Assembly: GCF_036237315.1 (NCBI RefSeq)
Contig: NZ_CP108356.1
Coordinates: 8,251,501 to 8,315,500, forward strand
DNA: 64,000 nucleotides
Source: Streptomyces sp. NBC_01351
GTDB taxonomy: Bacteria > Actinomycetota > Actinomycetes > Streptomycetales > Streptomycetaceae
Direction: 5' to 3'
Part shown: piece after piece, positions 1 through 7,943 of the stretch
How positions within the stretch are numbered: the first letter of the stretch is position 1
How the letters are laid out: each line of letters starts with the position of its first letter
Translations under genes and position numbers: made by a program
Notes under the pieces: model-generated
The model's input: the letters and a program-made list of their open reading frames with translations, nothing else
Databases searched by the model: none
Told to the model about the DNA's origin: nothing

Positions 1-384
1 CCGCCAGTCCGGAGGCCGGCTCTTACAGGGTGGACGACACCTTCATGCAGGATGTCAGCACCGCTGACTACCGGACGGTGAATCCGTCACCTCGTTGCAC
101 CGGTCGGCGTCACTTCGCTGACGCTGGCCTTCCAGCAGACGCGAAGCTCACTGGGCATGAGGGACAGTCAGTGGCCCAGCTGCGAGGTCGCATTCGCACT
201 CGCCGTGTATGTCGCGGGTCAGTGAAACCGAGAAGCCGTTGCCATGCCGATCATCGAGTCTGTCGATCGAACGGGAGTCTCGATCGGGTGATCGCGGGCC
301 CTGCCCGGCATGAGAGCAGGGCTTGGCGGTATACGGGGAAAATCCAGGGGAGCGGACGGCTGCGCGCTGCTACGGTCGGGCGCT
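1..384. other. Leading non-coding stretch with one copy of a direct repeat
   Basis: I see no convincing gene here. The only structure is the first copy of a 37-bp direct repeat (261-297), whose second copy lies on the other side of the following gene. Confidence 0.5.
261..297 (+). repeat. Direct repeat copy 1 (partner 919-955)
   Basis: The repeat contains two CGATCG hexamers around a short spacer. It matches 919-955 at about 34 of 37 positions, and both copies are followed by a GAGAGCAGGGC/GAAAGCAGGGC tail about 18 bp further on. Function unknown. It could be a recombination footprint or a duplicated regulatory site. Confidence 0.7.
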
Positions 385-888
385 ATGAGCTGGCTTCCCG
401 ATGACTTCGTCCACCCCGTCCTGGTACCGCTGCCGGGCGGTGGCCATCACCTGCGGCCGATCCGGGAGGCGGACACCCCGCTCGACTATCCGGCTGTGAT
501 GGGTTCGCGCGAGCGGCTGTGGACCATCTTCGGCCCGGCCTGGGGCTGGCCCGCGGCCACCATGACCTACGAGGCCGACCAGGCCGACCTGTTGCGGCAC
601 GAGAAGGAGATCGCCGCACACCAGTCCTTCAACTACGCGCTGTTCGACGCGGCGGAGACAGCTCTGCTCGGCTGCGTTTACATCGACCCACCGGAAAGGG
701 CCGGCGCGGACGGCGAGATCTCCTGGTGGGTGGTGGACGAGCTGGTGGGCAGCAAGGTCGAGCAGGCCCTCGACGCGCTGGTGCCGCAGTGGATCGCCGC
801 CGACTGGCCGTTCGAGCAGCCGCGCTTCCTCGGCCGCGAGATCTCCTGGTCGGACTGGCTCGCCCTGCCGGAGCATCCGGACACGTAA
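385..888 (+). CDS. GNAT-like N-acetyltransferase family protein
   Basis: The 167-residue protein begins MSWLPDDFVHP. It has the layout of Streptomyces GNAT-fold proteins: a basic 'HHLRPIREAD' N-terminal strand and a central 'LLGCVYIDPPE' strand followed by 'GEISWWVVDELVGS', where GNAT proteins place the beta-4 strand and acetyl-CoA loop. The canonical R/Q-x-x-G-x-G/A motif is not clear, so acyltransferase activity is inferred. An upstream in-frame ATG at 310 is possible, but its extension is arginine/glycine-rich and unlike the family. The gene stands alone between two direct repeats. Confidence 0.7.
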   Translation: MSWLPDDFVHPVLVPLPGGGHHLRPIREADTPLDYPAVMGSRERLWTIFGPAWGWPAATMTYEADQADLLRHEKEIAAHQSFNYALFDAAETALLGCVYIDPPERAGADGEISWWVVDELVGSKVEQALDALVPQWIAADWPFEQPRFLGREISWSDWLALPEHPDT

Positions 889-918
889 GTGGTTGTTGCC
901 CGTACCGATCTCGAAGGC

Positions 919-955
919 TGTCGATCGAACGGAAGTCTCGATCGGGTGACTGCGG
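919..955 (+). repeat. Direct repeat copy 2 (partner 261-297)
   Basis: Second copy of the repeat, with the same two CGATCG hexamers, immediately downstream of the GNAT-like gene. The two copies therefore bracket that gene. Confidence 0.7.
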
Positions 956-1049
956 CGGTTTCCGCGCGTGAAAGCAGGGCCTCCAGGTAGCTCGGGGGTG
1001 CGATCCCATTCCGAGTGGTTCCCGGATGCCCTGTTGTCTTTGTTGAACG

Positions 1050-1935
1050 TGCCCGAGCATGTTGACTTCAACCCGCCCGCCGTGTCGTGCGATTGCCTCG
1101 CGCACGTGTACGGCAACACGGCCGACCATCCGGACCGGGTGCGCCGGTATCCGTCGGACATGACGGACGCGGAGTGGGCGGCCGTCCGGCCGTTGCTGCC
1201 GGTGCCGGCCTGGTTCCAGGGGCGGGATGGACGGCCCGAGGGCTGCTGCCACCGGCAGCTGTTGGACGCGATCCGCTACCTGGTCGCGGGCGGGAGCTCG
1301 TGGCGGGCGATGCCCGCGGACTTCCCCGCATGGGCCGGGTCTACGCCTTCTTCCGCCGCTGGCGCGAGCACGGGCTGATCGCCGAGTTCCACGACCGGCT
1401 GCGCGGGACGGTCCGTGAGCGCGAGGGCCGCGAGGCGAGCCCACTGCGGGGATCATCGACGCGCAGTCGGTGCGGGCCGCCGCGACGGCGCCGGCCGCCT
1501 CACGCGGCTACGACGGCGGGAAGAAGGTGCCGGGCCGCAAGCGGCACATCGTGACCGACACCCTCGGCCTGCTCCTGGCCGTCGCGGTCACGGCTGCGAA
1601 CATCGGCGACCGGGACGCCGCGACGGGCCTGCTGATGCGGCTGCGCCGTCTGCACCGCGACATCACCCTCGTGTGGGCCGACGGCGGCTACACCGGCTCC
1701 CTCGTCGGCTGGTGCCGGGACAAACTCGCCCTGACCTTGGAGATCGTCAAACGCAGCGACGACATGGCAGGGTTCGTGGTACTGCCGAGGCGGTGGGTGG
1801 CAGAGCGCACGTTCGCGTGGTTGATGAACTCCCGCCGTCTGGCCCGGGACTACGAGACCCTGCCCGCCACCAGCGAGGCGATGATCCGGTGGCCGATCGT
1901 CACGCGGATGAGCCGGCGTCTGGGACGGCCACGGT
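1050..1935 (+). pseudogene. IS5-family transposase, two frameshifts
   Basis: The reading begins near a GTG at about 1050 (PEHVDFNPPAVSCDCLAH), runs through 'MTDAEWAAVRPLL' to 'SSWRAMPADFPAW', shifts frame near 1330 into 'GRVYAFFRRWREHGLIAEF', and shifts again near 1440 into 'IIDAQSVRAAATAPAASRG'. It ends with 'WVAERTFAWLMNSRRLARDYE'. IS5-family DDE features are present: IDAQSV (first Asp), WADGGYTG (second Asp) and the ERTFAWL segment (Glu). With two single-base shifts it cannot make transposase without repair or recoding. The 3' end runs into the opposite-strand gene at 1900-2427. Confidence 0.88.
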
Positions 1936-2427
1936 CCGCCGGCCGGCACTGCACGCCCCCGACGCCTCCAGGAGGAGCCACCCGCGCTCCGCCAGGCGCC
2001 GGGCTTTCGACCGCAGCCCCTCGACCTTCGCCGGCGTTGCGTCAAGGCCCAGCTCCACCGCGATCTCCTTGGCCCGAAGCGGTCCGTGACCCGTGGATCG
2101 CTGCTGTTCCAGCGCGCCCAGAATGCGCTGATAGTCCGGCGTCAGAACCGTCACCGGCAGCCCTTCCCGCCAGGGCGGCACCGTCGAGCCCGGCACCGGC
2201 GCGAGCGACAGCACCGCTTTCTCCTCGGCCTCGGTCCCGGCGGTGGTCTCGGCAGCCGAGGCTGCCAGGGCCTCGACCCGCTCTTCCCGCGCGATCACCT
2301 GCCGGTCCAGCTCGATCTCGGCGGCCTCCAACACCTCTGCCTACCGCGCGACTTCCTCCCGTAGCCCTTCCACCCGCACACGGGCCGCTGTCTCCCGCTC
2401 CTCCAGCATTCCCAGCACCGACGCCAT
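1900..2427 (-). pseudogene. Coiled-coil hypothetical protein, early stop and displaced C-terminus
   Basis: From ATG 2427 the translation reads MASVLGMLEERETAARVRV and continues as a charged coiled coil. Codon 29 is TAG (2343-2341), where the register calls for a leucine-type residue. The frame then stays open as 'AEVLEAAEIELDRQVIARE' and later 'DYQRILGALEQQ', a winged-helix-like segment ending 'ARRLAERGWLL'. The last ~20 residues are read from the end of the abutting IS5 element, so the original C-terminus is also lost. The family is common and uncharacterised in Streptomyces. Restart at a downstream codon would give a 144-residue product. Confidence 0.65.
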
Positions 2428-2586
2428 CGCGCACCCCTCGCTCACGGAGCGGAAACAAGACGCCGGAGGCCTCTCTCATTCCGAGCTACACCATGCCTGA
2501 CCAGTAGAAATCAACGGATCATGTTCGGTTGAGATACGGCTTCTTAAGCGGCCGACCGAACGCGTCCCGGAGCGTACCGGCCTGCC

Positions 2587-2898
2587 TCAGCCGGTGCCGT
2601 CCTGCACCGGATAGTGGATGATGACCGCACCGCCGGTGGCGTAGTTGGCGACATCGGCGGCCAGCCGCTGGCCGTGCGGCGACGCCAGCGCCGCGTCCAT
2701 GGCGGCGGCGTCAGCGAAGTCGGCTTCGAAGACCGCGAAATACGGCGCTTCTCCCTCGAGCGCCGCCACGTCGAAGCTGTATCGCCACGCAAGCGGGCCG
2801 GGCCAATTCTTGACCAGCGGAAGGTGGTTGGTCACGTAGTAGTCGCGGAAGTGGTCAGGGTCGGCGGGCTCGGAATACAGGACAACAAGCTTATGCAT
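2587..2898 (-). CDS. EthD-domain protein
   Basis: This 103-residue protein reads MHKLVVLYSEPADPDHFRDYY, then 'HLPLVKNWPG' and 'PYFAVFEADFADAAAMDAAL', and ends 'GGAVIIHYPVQDGTG'. This is the dimeric alpha/beta-barrel EthD family, which includes small proteins needed for ether-degrading P450s and anthraquinone-type dehydratases or oxygenases. The ribosome site GGAGG lies 5 bp before the ATG. That site also sits inside the tail of a deleted upstream gene (2891-3094), so the two were once an operon under the adjacent HxlR regulator. The substrate cannot be told. Confidence 0.85.
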   Translation of the reverse strand: MHKLVVLYSEPADPDHFRDYYVTNHLPLVKNWPGPLAWRYSFDVAALEGEAPYFAVFEADFADAAAMDAALASPHGQRLAADVANYATGGAVIIHYPVQDGTG

Positions 2899-3094
2899 GA
2901 CGACCTCCGTCCAGAGACGTCAGCTGGCTGCCCAACTCGTGGCGACCCCGCCCGTGCATGGCGCCGGCCGTCGGGAGGTTTGTGGCGAACATGCGGAACA
3001 GCCCGATCGGCGGGGCGTCCCCGGGCATCATGCGCGCGAGCAGTGCGCCGGCCTGGTCGGTGTACGGCGGGTTCAGCAGGGCTATCCGCGACAT
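2891..3094 (-). pseudogene. Carboxymuconolactone decarboxylase-family protein, N-terminal fragment
   Basis: It begins MSRIALLNPPYTDQAGALLA and continues 'MMPGDAPPIGLFRMFATNL', the usual start of the ~180-residue AhpD/CMD-like family. After about 57 residues ('ELGSQL') it jumps into 'TSLDGGRHA', which is read from the leader of the EthD gene. An internal deletion therefore removed the catalytic Cys-x-x-Cys half and joined the fragment directly to the EthD ribosome site. Its start overlaps no other gene and faces the HxlR regulator. Confidence 0.8.
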
Positions 3095-3113
3095 CGGCTC
3101 TCCCGTCGAGTTC

Positions 3114-3130
3114 GTTTCGAAATCAGAAAC
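3114..3130. promoter_or_regulatory. HxlR operator-like palindrome 1
   Basis: GTTTCGAAATCAGAAAC is a near-palindrome with half-sites GTTTCG and (C/A)GAAAC. It lies in the divergent intergenic region between the CMD/EthD unit and the HxlR gene. A second, perfect copy begins 36 bp later. Confidence 0.7.
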
Positions 3131-3149
3131 AGCTGGGGTGGATGCTAGT

Positions 3150-3166
3150 GTTTCGAATAACGAAAC
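3150..3166. promoter_or_regulatory. HxlR operator-like palindrome 2
   Basis: GTTTCGAATAACGAAAC is a perfect 6-5-6 palindrome just before the AAGGAGG ribosome site of the HxlR gene. With the copy at 3114-3130 it is the expected arrangement for autoregulation and control of the divergent operon. This is inferred from symmetry and placement. Confidence 0.75.
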
Positions 3167-3178
3167 GCAAGGAGGGCC

Positions 3179-3532
3179 ATGCCGACACCCCGCCCAGGAA
3201 CACCGGTTCGTGGATCGACTACCGGCCGTCCCCTCATGGCCGCGATGGACCTGTTCGGTCGTCGGTGGGCGCTGCGAATTCTCTGGGAACTGCGTATGGG
3301 TCCGCTCGGCGCCCGCGCGCTGCTGGCACGGTGCGAAGGGCTGTCATCCAGCGTCCTCTACCAGCGGCTCCGCGAACTCACATCGAGCGGGATCATCGCC
3401 CCCTCGGCCGATGGCTATGAGCTCACTCGACTGGGGACAGCACTCCGTGATGCCCTCCGTCCGCTCGACGAATGGGCGATCACCTGGGCGCAGGAGCAAG
3501 AACACGACGATCAGGAGCCCACGGAGACGTGA
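3179..3532 (+). CDS. HxlR-family transcriptional regulator
   Basis: This 117-residue winged-helix protein reads 'MAAMDLFGRRWALRILWELRMGPL', then the recognition segment 'LSSSVLYQRLRELTSSGII' and a wing 'GYELTRLGTALRDAL'. HxlR regulators usually sense electrophiles or aromatics and control adjacent reductases or decarboxylases. The gene is divergent from the CMD fragment and EthD gene. Two 17-bp palindromes lie between them, and a perfect AAGGAGG precedes the ATG. No conserved sensor cysteine is visible in the N-terminal half; the only clear Cys is in 'LLARCEG'. Confidence 0.9.
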   Translation: MPTPRPGTPVRGSTTGRPLMAAMDLFGRRWALRILWELRMGPLGARALLARCEGLSSSVLYQRLRELTSSGIIAPSADGYELTRLGTALRDALRPLDEWAITWAQEQEHDDQEPTET

Positions 3533-3599
3533 AGATCACGCCCGACCAGGTGGAGCGGTGATCTGACGGACGCCGACTCGGGACACGGGCTCACGCGGC

Positions 3600-4085
3600 C
3601 TGTGAAAACCCCTCGGTCGCCGGCTCGTCGCCGCGTAGAGGGTGAAGTCGACGTCCAGGCGCGGGTCGTACGCGTCGGGCTCGTCGCCGAGCTCGTGGAT
3701 GGAGTATTCGCCGAAGCGCCGGATGTGCTCGGTCAGGTACGGCGAGACCTGTGCCAGGTCCTCCGGGGCGATGCCCATCCCCTCGGCCTGCAGCCGGCGC
3801 ACGATCTCGGCGATGTCGAGCGCGTCATGGAAGATCACCGCATTGGACAGCAGCGCGTTGAACTTCGCGGTCTTCTCCTGCTCGACGGGTCGTTGTCGGC
3901 GATCACGCCGCCGTTGCCGAAGCCGACCCACTGGGAGAACTGGTTGAACGACTCGATCTTGTTGGTCGCGGCGGTCACCCGCCGGCGCAGCGGCGCGTCC
4001 GTCAGATACCGCAGGAGTTGCACGGTGCGGATGACGCGGCCGACCTCGCGAAAGGCGGTGTACGTGGCGTTCCGCCGGGGCCAGT
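3600..4085 (-). pseudogene. Tn3-family transposase, C-terminal remnant
   Basis: Reading leftwards, 'RRNATYTAFREVGRVIRTVQ' and 'LLRYLTDAPLRRRVTAATNK' lead to 'QWVGFGNGGVIADNDP'. A single-base shift near 3885 then leads to 'VEQEKTAKFNALLSNAVIFH' and 'YLTEHIRRFGEYSIHELG'. This is the C-terminal catalytic and domain-4 part of a Tn3-type TnpA (about 1000 residues when whole). Most of the protein, the resolvase and the terminal repeats are absent, so this is a dead remnant. Confidence 0.88.
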
Positions 4086-4349
4086 AAAAGGGGCGCCCGG
4101 TCGGTCGGAACCCGACCATCACGCACTCGGACGCTCCCGCGGCGGCCTGAGTGCGAAAGTCCATCTGGCGAGCGACAGCCGCGCCCGGCCACTGGGCAAC
4201 CCGCGCCTTCGACCACTCGCTGAACCGCCGATGGGCGGTTGCCCCTGCCTCATACCGCTCTTCCCCGGGCCGCATGAGCCAGCTGATGGCGAAAACGAGG
4301 CACGATTCCTGGACCGCTCGCGGACGCGGTCGTGGACGGTCGAAGTACG

Positions 4350-5489
4350 TCAGGCGACCCGAAGACCGACCGCCAGCGTCAGTTCAAGGACCCGGTGTGG
4401 CGATGCGAGATCCGGAAACAGCTCCCGCAGCTGCGACATCCGGTACCGGACTGTCTGGGGATGGACGAACAACGCCGCCGCCACCTCGTCCCGCCTGCCC
4501 TGGTGCAGCAGCCACGCCCGCAACGTCTCCTCCAGCCGGCGTGCGGTCGCGACGGGCAAGGTCCGCAACGGTGCGAGGGCTCGGGCACGCAGGTCTGCGA
4601 ACGCGTCCACGTCGGCGCTCAGCACCAGCTCGGGCAGGTGGTCCTCGGTGTCGCGGATATCAGAGGAGAGGGAGCGCGCGCGTACGGCTCGTGCGTACGA
4701 GGCGGACGCACGAGTCCATGGCCGGGCCGGGCCGACCACGGCGGTGCGGTCGGTTAGCTGCCGCAAGAGATGTGATCGGTCGGCATCGGGGACGAGCAGC
4801 ACACCGGTGGCATCCGGCAGATCGTCGAGGACGAGGGTGCTCGGGTCGAGCGCGCGGTAGGCAGGCCGGGCCTGGGCGGCGGGCAGCAGGATCGCGGTCA
4901 GCGAAACCGGAGGCTGCCACCCGGCCCGTTGAACAGAGGCCAGCAGCACGTCCGGGCTCGCGCCGGCGAGGAGGTCGCGGGCCAGGTGTTCCAGGTGGCG
5001 CTCGTGGGCCCTGCCCCGGGCGGCCAGTTCGTCGGCGTGGCCCGCGGCGCTCGCGGCCGAGAGCTCGTCGATGTAGGCGAAGGTCAGCTCGGCGAACTTG
5101 GCGACCTCGGCGGCGGGCAGACCTGCGGGTACGGCACCCGCTGCCAGGCATCGCCAGGCCACACGGGCGCCGACGCGGTAGGCGCTGAGCAGGGCGTCCA
5201 TCGAACGGCCGTCGCGCACTTCGCCACGGCCCAGCTCGTAAGCTGCGTCATCGCCGTCGCCGCCCGTGGCGTTCCCGCTCGCGAGGTCCAGGTAGTGCCC
5301 CAGCGCGGTGCGGACGGCTCGGCGGATGGTGCCACCCATGCGGCCCGAAAGGGCGTTGGCGTAGGACGGGACCTCGTCGATGATCGCCTGGACGACCTCG
5401 TCGGCGGTGGTCTTCAGCGCGGCCCGAAGTGCTGTGACCGTCGTCTCATCCAGGGCCAGCTCGGTGGCCCTTCGGAATGCATGGCTCAT
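4350..5489 (-). CDS. PucR/CdaR-type helix-turn-helix regulator
   Basis: The protein has about 379 residues. The N-terminal helical part begins MSHAFRRATELALDETTVTA. A central region, 'ALLSAYRVGARVAWRCLAAG', is typical of actinobacterial PucR proteins. The C-terminal PucR-type HTH is complete: 'LLHQGRRDEVAAALFVHPQT' followed by 'VRYRMSQLRELFPDLASPHR'. I prefer the ATG at 5489 because AAGGAAC lies 8 bp upstream; the ATG at 5510 has none. It is divergent from a ferredoxin reductase/fatty acid desaturase pair, whose known mycobacterial and Streptomyces relatives sit beside similar regulators. It probably controls them. Confidence 0.88.
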   Translation of the reverse strand: MSHAFRRATELALDETTVTALRAALKTTADEVVQAIIDEVPSYANALSGRMGGTIRRAVRTALGHYLDLASGNATGGDGDDAAYELGRGEVRDGRSMDALLSAYRVGARVAWRCLAAGAVPAGLPAAEVAKFAELTFAYIDELSAASAAGHADELAARGRAHERHLEHLARDLLAGASPDVLLASVQRAGWQPPVSLTAILLPAAQARPAYRALDPSTLVLDDLPDATGVLLVPDADRSHLLRQLTDRTAVVGPARPWTRASASYARAVRARSLSSDIRDTEDHLPELVLSADVDAFADLRARALAPLRTLPVATARRLEETLRAWLLHQGRRDEVAAALFVHPQTVRYRMSQLRELFPDLASPHRVLELTLAVGLRVA

Positions 5490-5493
5490 ATTT

Positions 5494-5556
5494 TTGTTCC
5501 TTGCGAACAATTCGGCCGACCAGATTTACGTCCTGCGGACAGGACTTTACGTCCTG
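5494..5556. promoter_or_regulatory. Operator-like repeats in the divergent promoter
   Basis: Three structures are packed into this 87-bp gap. TTGTTC-N5-GAACAA (5494-5510) is a perfect inverted repeat. GTCCTG-N4-CAGGAC (5530-5545) is another. TTTACGTCCTG is directly repeated at 5525-5535 and 5546-5556, spaced 21 bp, two helical turns. They probably bind the adjacent PucR-type regulator and polymerase. Confidence 0.65.
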
Positions 5557-5576
5557 AGGCGCATCAAGCTGGAGTC

Positions 5577-6632
5577 ATGACGAGTGCAGCCCTCCGCAGT
5601 AGGGCATGGAAACTGCTGGAGATGGTCACGACGCCGCTGCTGCCGTCGGACTACCTCGACCTGGTCAGCCCCCTGCGTGCGGGCGCCGACCTGCGTGGGC
5701 GCATCGAGGCCGTGCACCCCGAGACGGGTGACGCCGCGACCATCGTGATCAGGCCGGGACGGGGCTGGCGCGGCCACACGGCCGGTCAGTACGTGCGGAT
5801 CGGGGTCGACGTCGACGGGGTGCGCCTGTGGCGTGCCTACTCGCTCACCTCGCCGACGAACCGCCAGGACGGCCGCGTCACGATCACCGTGAAGGCGATC
5901 CCGGACGGCAAGGTCAGCAACCACCTGGTCCGCAAGGCGAAACCGGGCACGCTGATCCAGCTCGACCAGCCGACCGGTGACTTCGTGCTGCCGCAGGCCA
6001 AGCCCGCCAAAGTGCTCTACCTCACGGCTGGCAGCGGAATCACGCCTGTGATGGGCATGCTGCGCGACTTCGAGTTCGACGACGTCGTCATGGTCCACTC
6101 CGCGCCACGGCCGCAAGACGTGATCTTCCGCAACGAGCTGCACGACCTGGTCGCGGACAAGAAGCTGCGTCTCACCGAGCTGCACACCGACACAGACGGC
6201 ATGCTCGACATCGCCCGTCTCGCCGAACTCGTGCCCGACTGGGCCGAGCGCGAGACCTGGGCTTGCGGACCCGCGGGCCTGCTCGACGCCGCCGAAGAGC
6301 ACTGGACCGGGCACGGCGTTCAAGAGCGCCTGCACACCGAACGCTTCCGACCCACCATCGTCGTCGCCGGCGACGGCGGCGAGGTCACGTTCAGCGCCAC
6401 CGGCAAGACCGTCGACGCGGACGGCGCCACGCCGTTGCTGGACATCGGCGAGGAGGCCGGCGTGCTCATGCCCTCCGGGTGCCGCATGGGCATCTGCTTC
6501 GGCTGCATCACGCCGCTCAAGGCGGGCGCCGTCCGCGACCTGCGCACCGGCGAGATCACCGAGGCCGAGCCGGGCGTCCTCATCCAGACCTGCGTGTCCG
6601 CCGCGGCGGGCCCCTGCGACATCGAACGGTAG
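5577..6632 (+). CDS. Ferredoxin reductase (FAD/NAD(P)H and C-terminal [2Fe-2S])
   Basis: The protein has 351 residues. An FAD-binding barrel carries 'VRLWRAYSLTSPTN' (the RxYS flavin motif), and the nucleotide-binding domain carries 'YLTAGSGITPVMGMLRDF'. A plant-type [2Fe-2S] domain near residues 300-340 has the cluster cysteines in 'CRMGICFGC' and 'IQTCVSA'. It is therefore an electron-transfer partner for an oxygenase. The next gene starts 7 bp after its stop and encodes a diiron desaturase. The same pairing is known for mycobacterial Rv3230c (reductase) and DesA3 (stearoyl-CoA delta-9 desaturase). The start at 5577 follows GGAG. Confidence 0.93.
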   Translation: MTSAALRSRAWKLLEMVTTPLLPSDYLDLVSPLRAGADLRGRIEAVHPETGDAATIVIRPGRGWRGHTAGQYVRIGVDVDGVRLWRAYSLTSPTNRQDGRVTITVKAIPDGKVSNHLVRKAKPGTLIQLDQPTGDFVLPQAKPAKVLYLTAGSGITPVMGMLRDFEFDDVVMVHSAPRPQDVIFRNELHDLVADKKLRLTELHTDTDGMLDIARLAELVPDWAERETWACGPAGLLDAAEEHWTGHGVQERLHTERFRPTIVVAGDGGEVTFSATGKTVDADGATPLLDIGEEAGVLMPSGCRMGICFGCITPLKAGAVRDLRTGEITEAEPGVLIQTCVSAAAGPCDIER

Positions 6633-6639
6633 GAGCACC

Positions 6640-7758
6640 TTGACCGCCATCGACCCCACCGCCCACCTGACCGCGGAGCAGATCGAGGAGCTCGGCCGCG
6701 AGCTGGACGCGATCCGCGACGAGGTGATCGCCGACCGCGGCGAAAAAGACGCCGCCTACATCCGTAAGGTCATCTCGGCGCAGCGCAAGCTCGAGCTGGT
6801 CAGCAGGGGCGTGCTGCTGTTCTCGATCTTCCCGCCCGCATGGCTGCTCGGCACCGCCGGGCTGTCCGTGGCGAAGATCATGGACAACATGGAGATCGGC
6901 CACAACATCCTGCACGGCCAGTGGGACTGGATGCGGGACCCGAAGATCCACTCCACCACCTGGGAGTGGGACCACGTCTCCCCGTCCGAACAGTGGAAGC
7001 ACTCGCACAACGAGCTGCACCACACGTACACCAACGTGATCGGCAAGGACAACGACCTCGGCTACGGCATCATGCGCGTCGACGAGGACCAGAAGTGGCA
7101 CCCCTTCCACCTCGGACAGCCGCTGTGGAACTTCCTCAACGCCTGCTTCTTCGAGTACGGCATCGCAGCGTACGACCTGGAGCTCGGCAAGAACCTGCAC
7201 AAGCGCCGCCGCAAGAACCCGGAGTTCCGCGCGCGGGCCAAGGCCGTGGGGCGCAAGATCCGCAAGCAGGTGCTCAAGGACTACGTGATCCACCCGCTGC
7301 TCTCGGGCCCGTCGTTCCTCCCCACGCTCGCCGCTACGTTCACCGCGAACCTGGTCCGCAACATCTGGACCCACTCGGTGATCATGTGCGGGCACTTCCC
7401 CGAGGGCGTACAGGTCTTCGAGCGCCGGTCGATCAAGGGCGAGACACGCGGCCAGTGGTACCTGCGCCAGATGATGGGCTCGGCGAACATCAGCGGCAGC
7501 AAGGCCATGCACTTCATGACCGGCAACCTGTCGCACCAGATCGAGCACCACCTGTTCCCGGACCTGCCGAGCAACCGGTACGCCGAGGTCGCGGTGAAGG
7601 TGCGCGCGCTGTTCGAAAAGTACGAGCTGGAGTACGTCACCGGCCCGCTGCCCAAGCAGGTGTTCTCCGCCTGGCGCAAGGTCTTCCGGCTCGCGCTGCC
7701 GAACAAGGAGCCCAAGGTCAAAACGCCGGACCGCGAGCAGGAGGTCGTCGCCGCCTGA
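6640..7758 (+). CDS. Membrane fatty acid (acyl-CoA) desaturase, DesA3-like
   Basis: The protein has 372 residues. The histidine boxes that bind the diiron centre are visible: HNILH (88-92), HNELHH (123-128) and HQIEHH (near 299-304). Hydrophobic spans lie at about 55-80 and 215-240. Start is TTG at 6640, 4 bp after AGGAG; the upstream reductase stop overlaps that ribosome site, so the pair is co-transcribed. It would insert a double bond (delta-9 by analogy with DesA3) into acyl chains at the membrane, using electrons from the reductase. A role in membrane-fluidity control is inferred. Confidence 0.93.
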   Translation: MTAIDPTAHLTAEQIEELGRELDAIRDEVIADRGEKDAAYIRKVISAQRKLELVSRGVLLFSIFPPAWLLGTAGLSVAKIMDNMEIGHNILHGQWDWMRDPKIHSTTWEWDHVSPSEQWKHSHNELHHTYTNVIGKDNDLGYGIMRVDEDQKWHPFHLGQPLWNFLNACFFEYGIAAYDLELGKNLHKRRRKNPEFRARAKAVGRKIRKQVLKDYVIHPLLSGPSFLPTLAATFTANLVRNIWTHSVIMCGHFPEGVQVFERRSIKGETRGQWYLRQMMGSANISGSKAMHFMTGNLSHQIEHHLFPDLPSNRYAEVAVKVRALFEKYELEYVTGPLPKQVFSAWRKVFRLALPNKEPKVKTPDREQEVVAA

Positions 7759-7943
7759 TTCCCGGTAGGTTCAGATCTCTCGGACGTACCGGCGGCACCG
7801 GCGGGTTCGGTGAGATCCGTCGCGGACGGTGAGCGACCGCGACGCCAGACCGTACGACACGGGATCTGGGGCAGGCCGGGGACTCCACGAAGCGGGGTGC
7901 AAGCTCATCCCGCCGATCACCTCGCTGACGTCGAATCCCTGGG

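Noticed and set aside
4929..5576. N-terminal extension of the ferredoxin reductase
   Set aside because: The extension lies over the PucR-type gene on the other strand and has no family match. The start at 5577 has a ribosome site.
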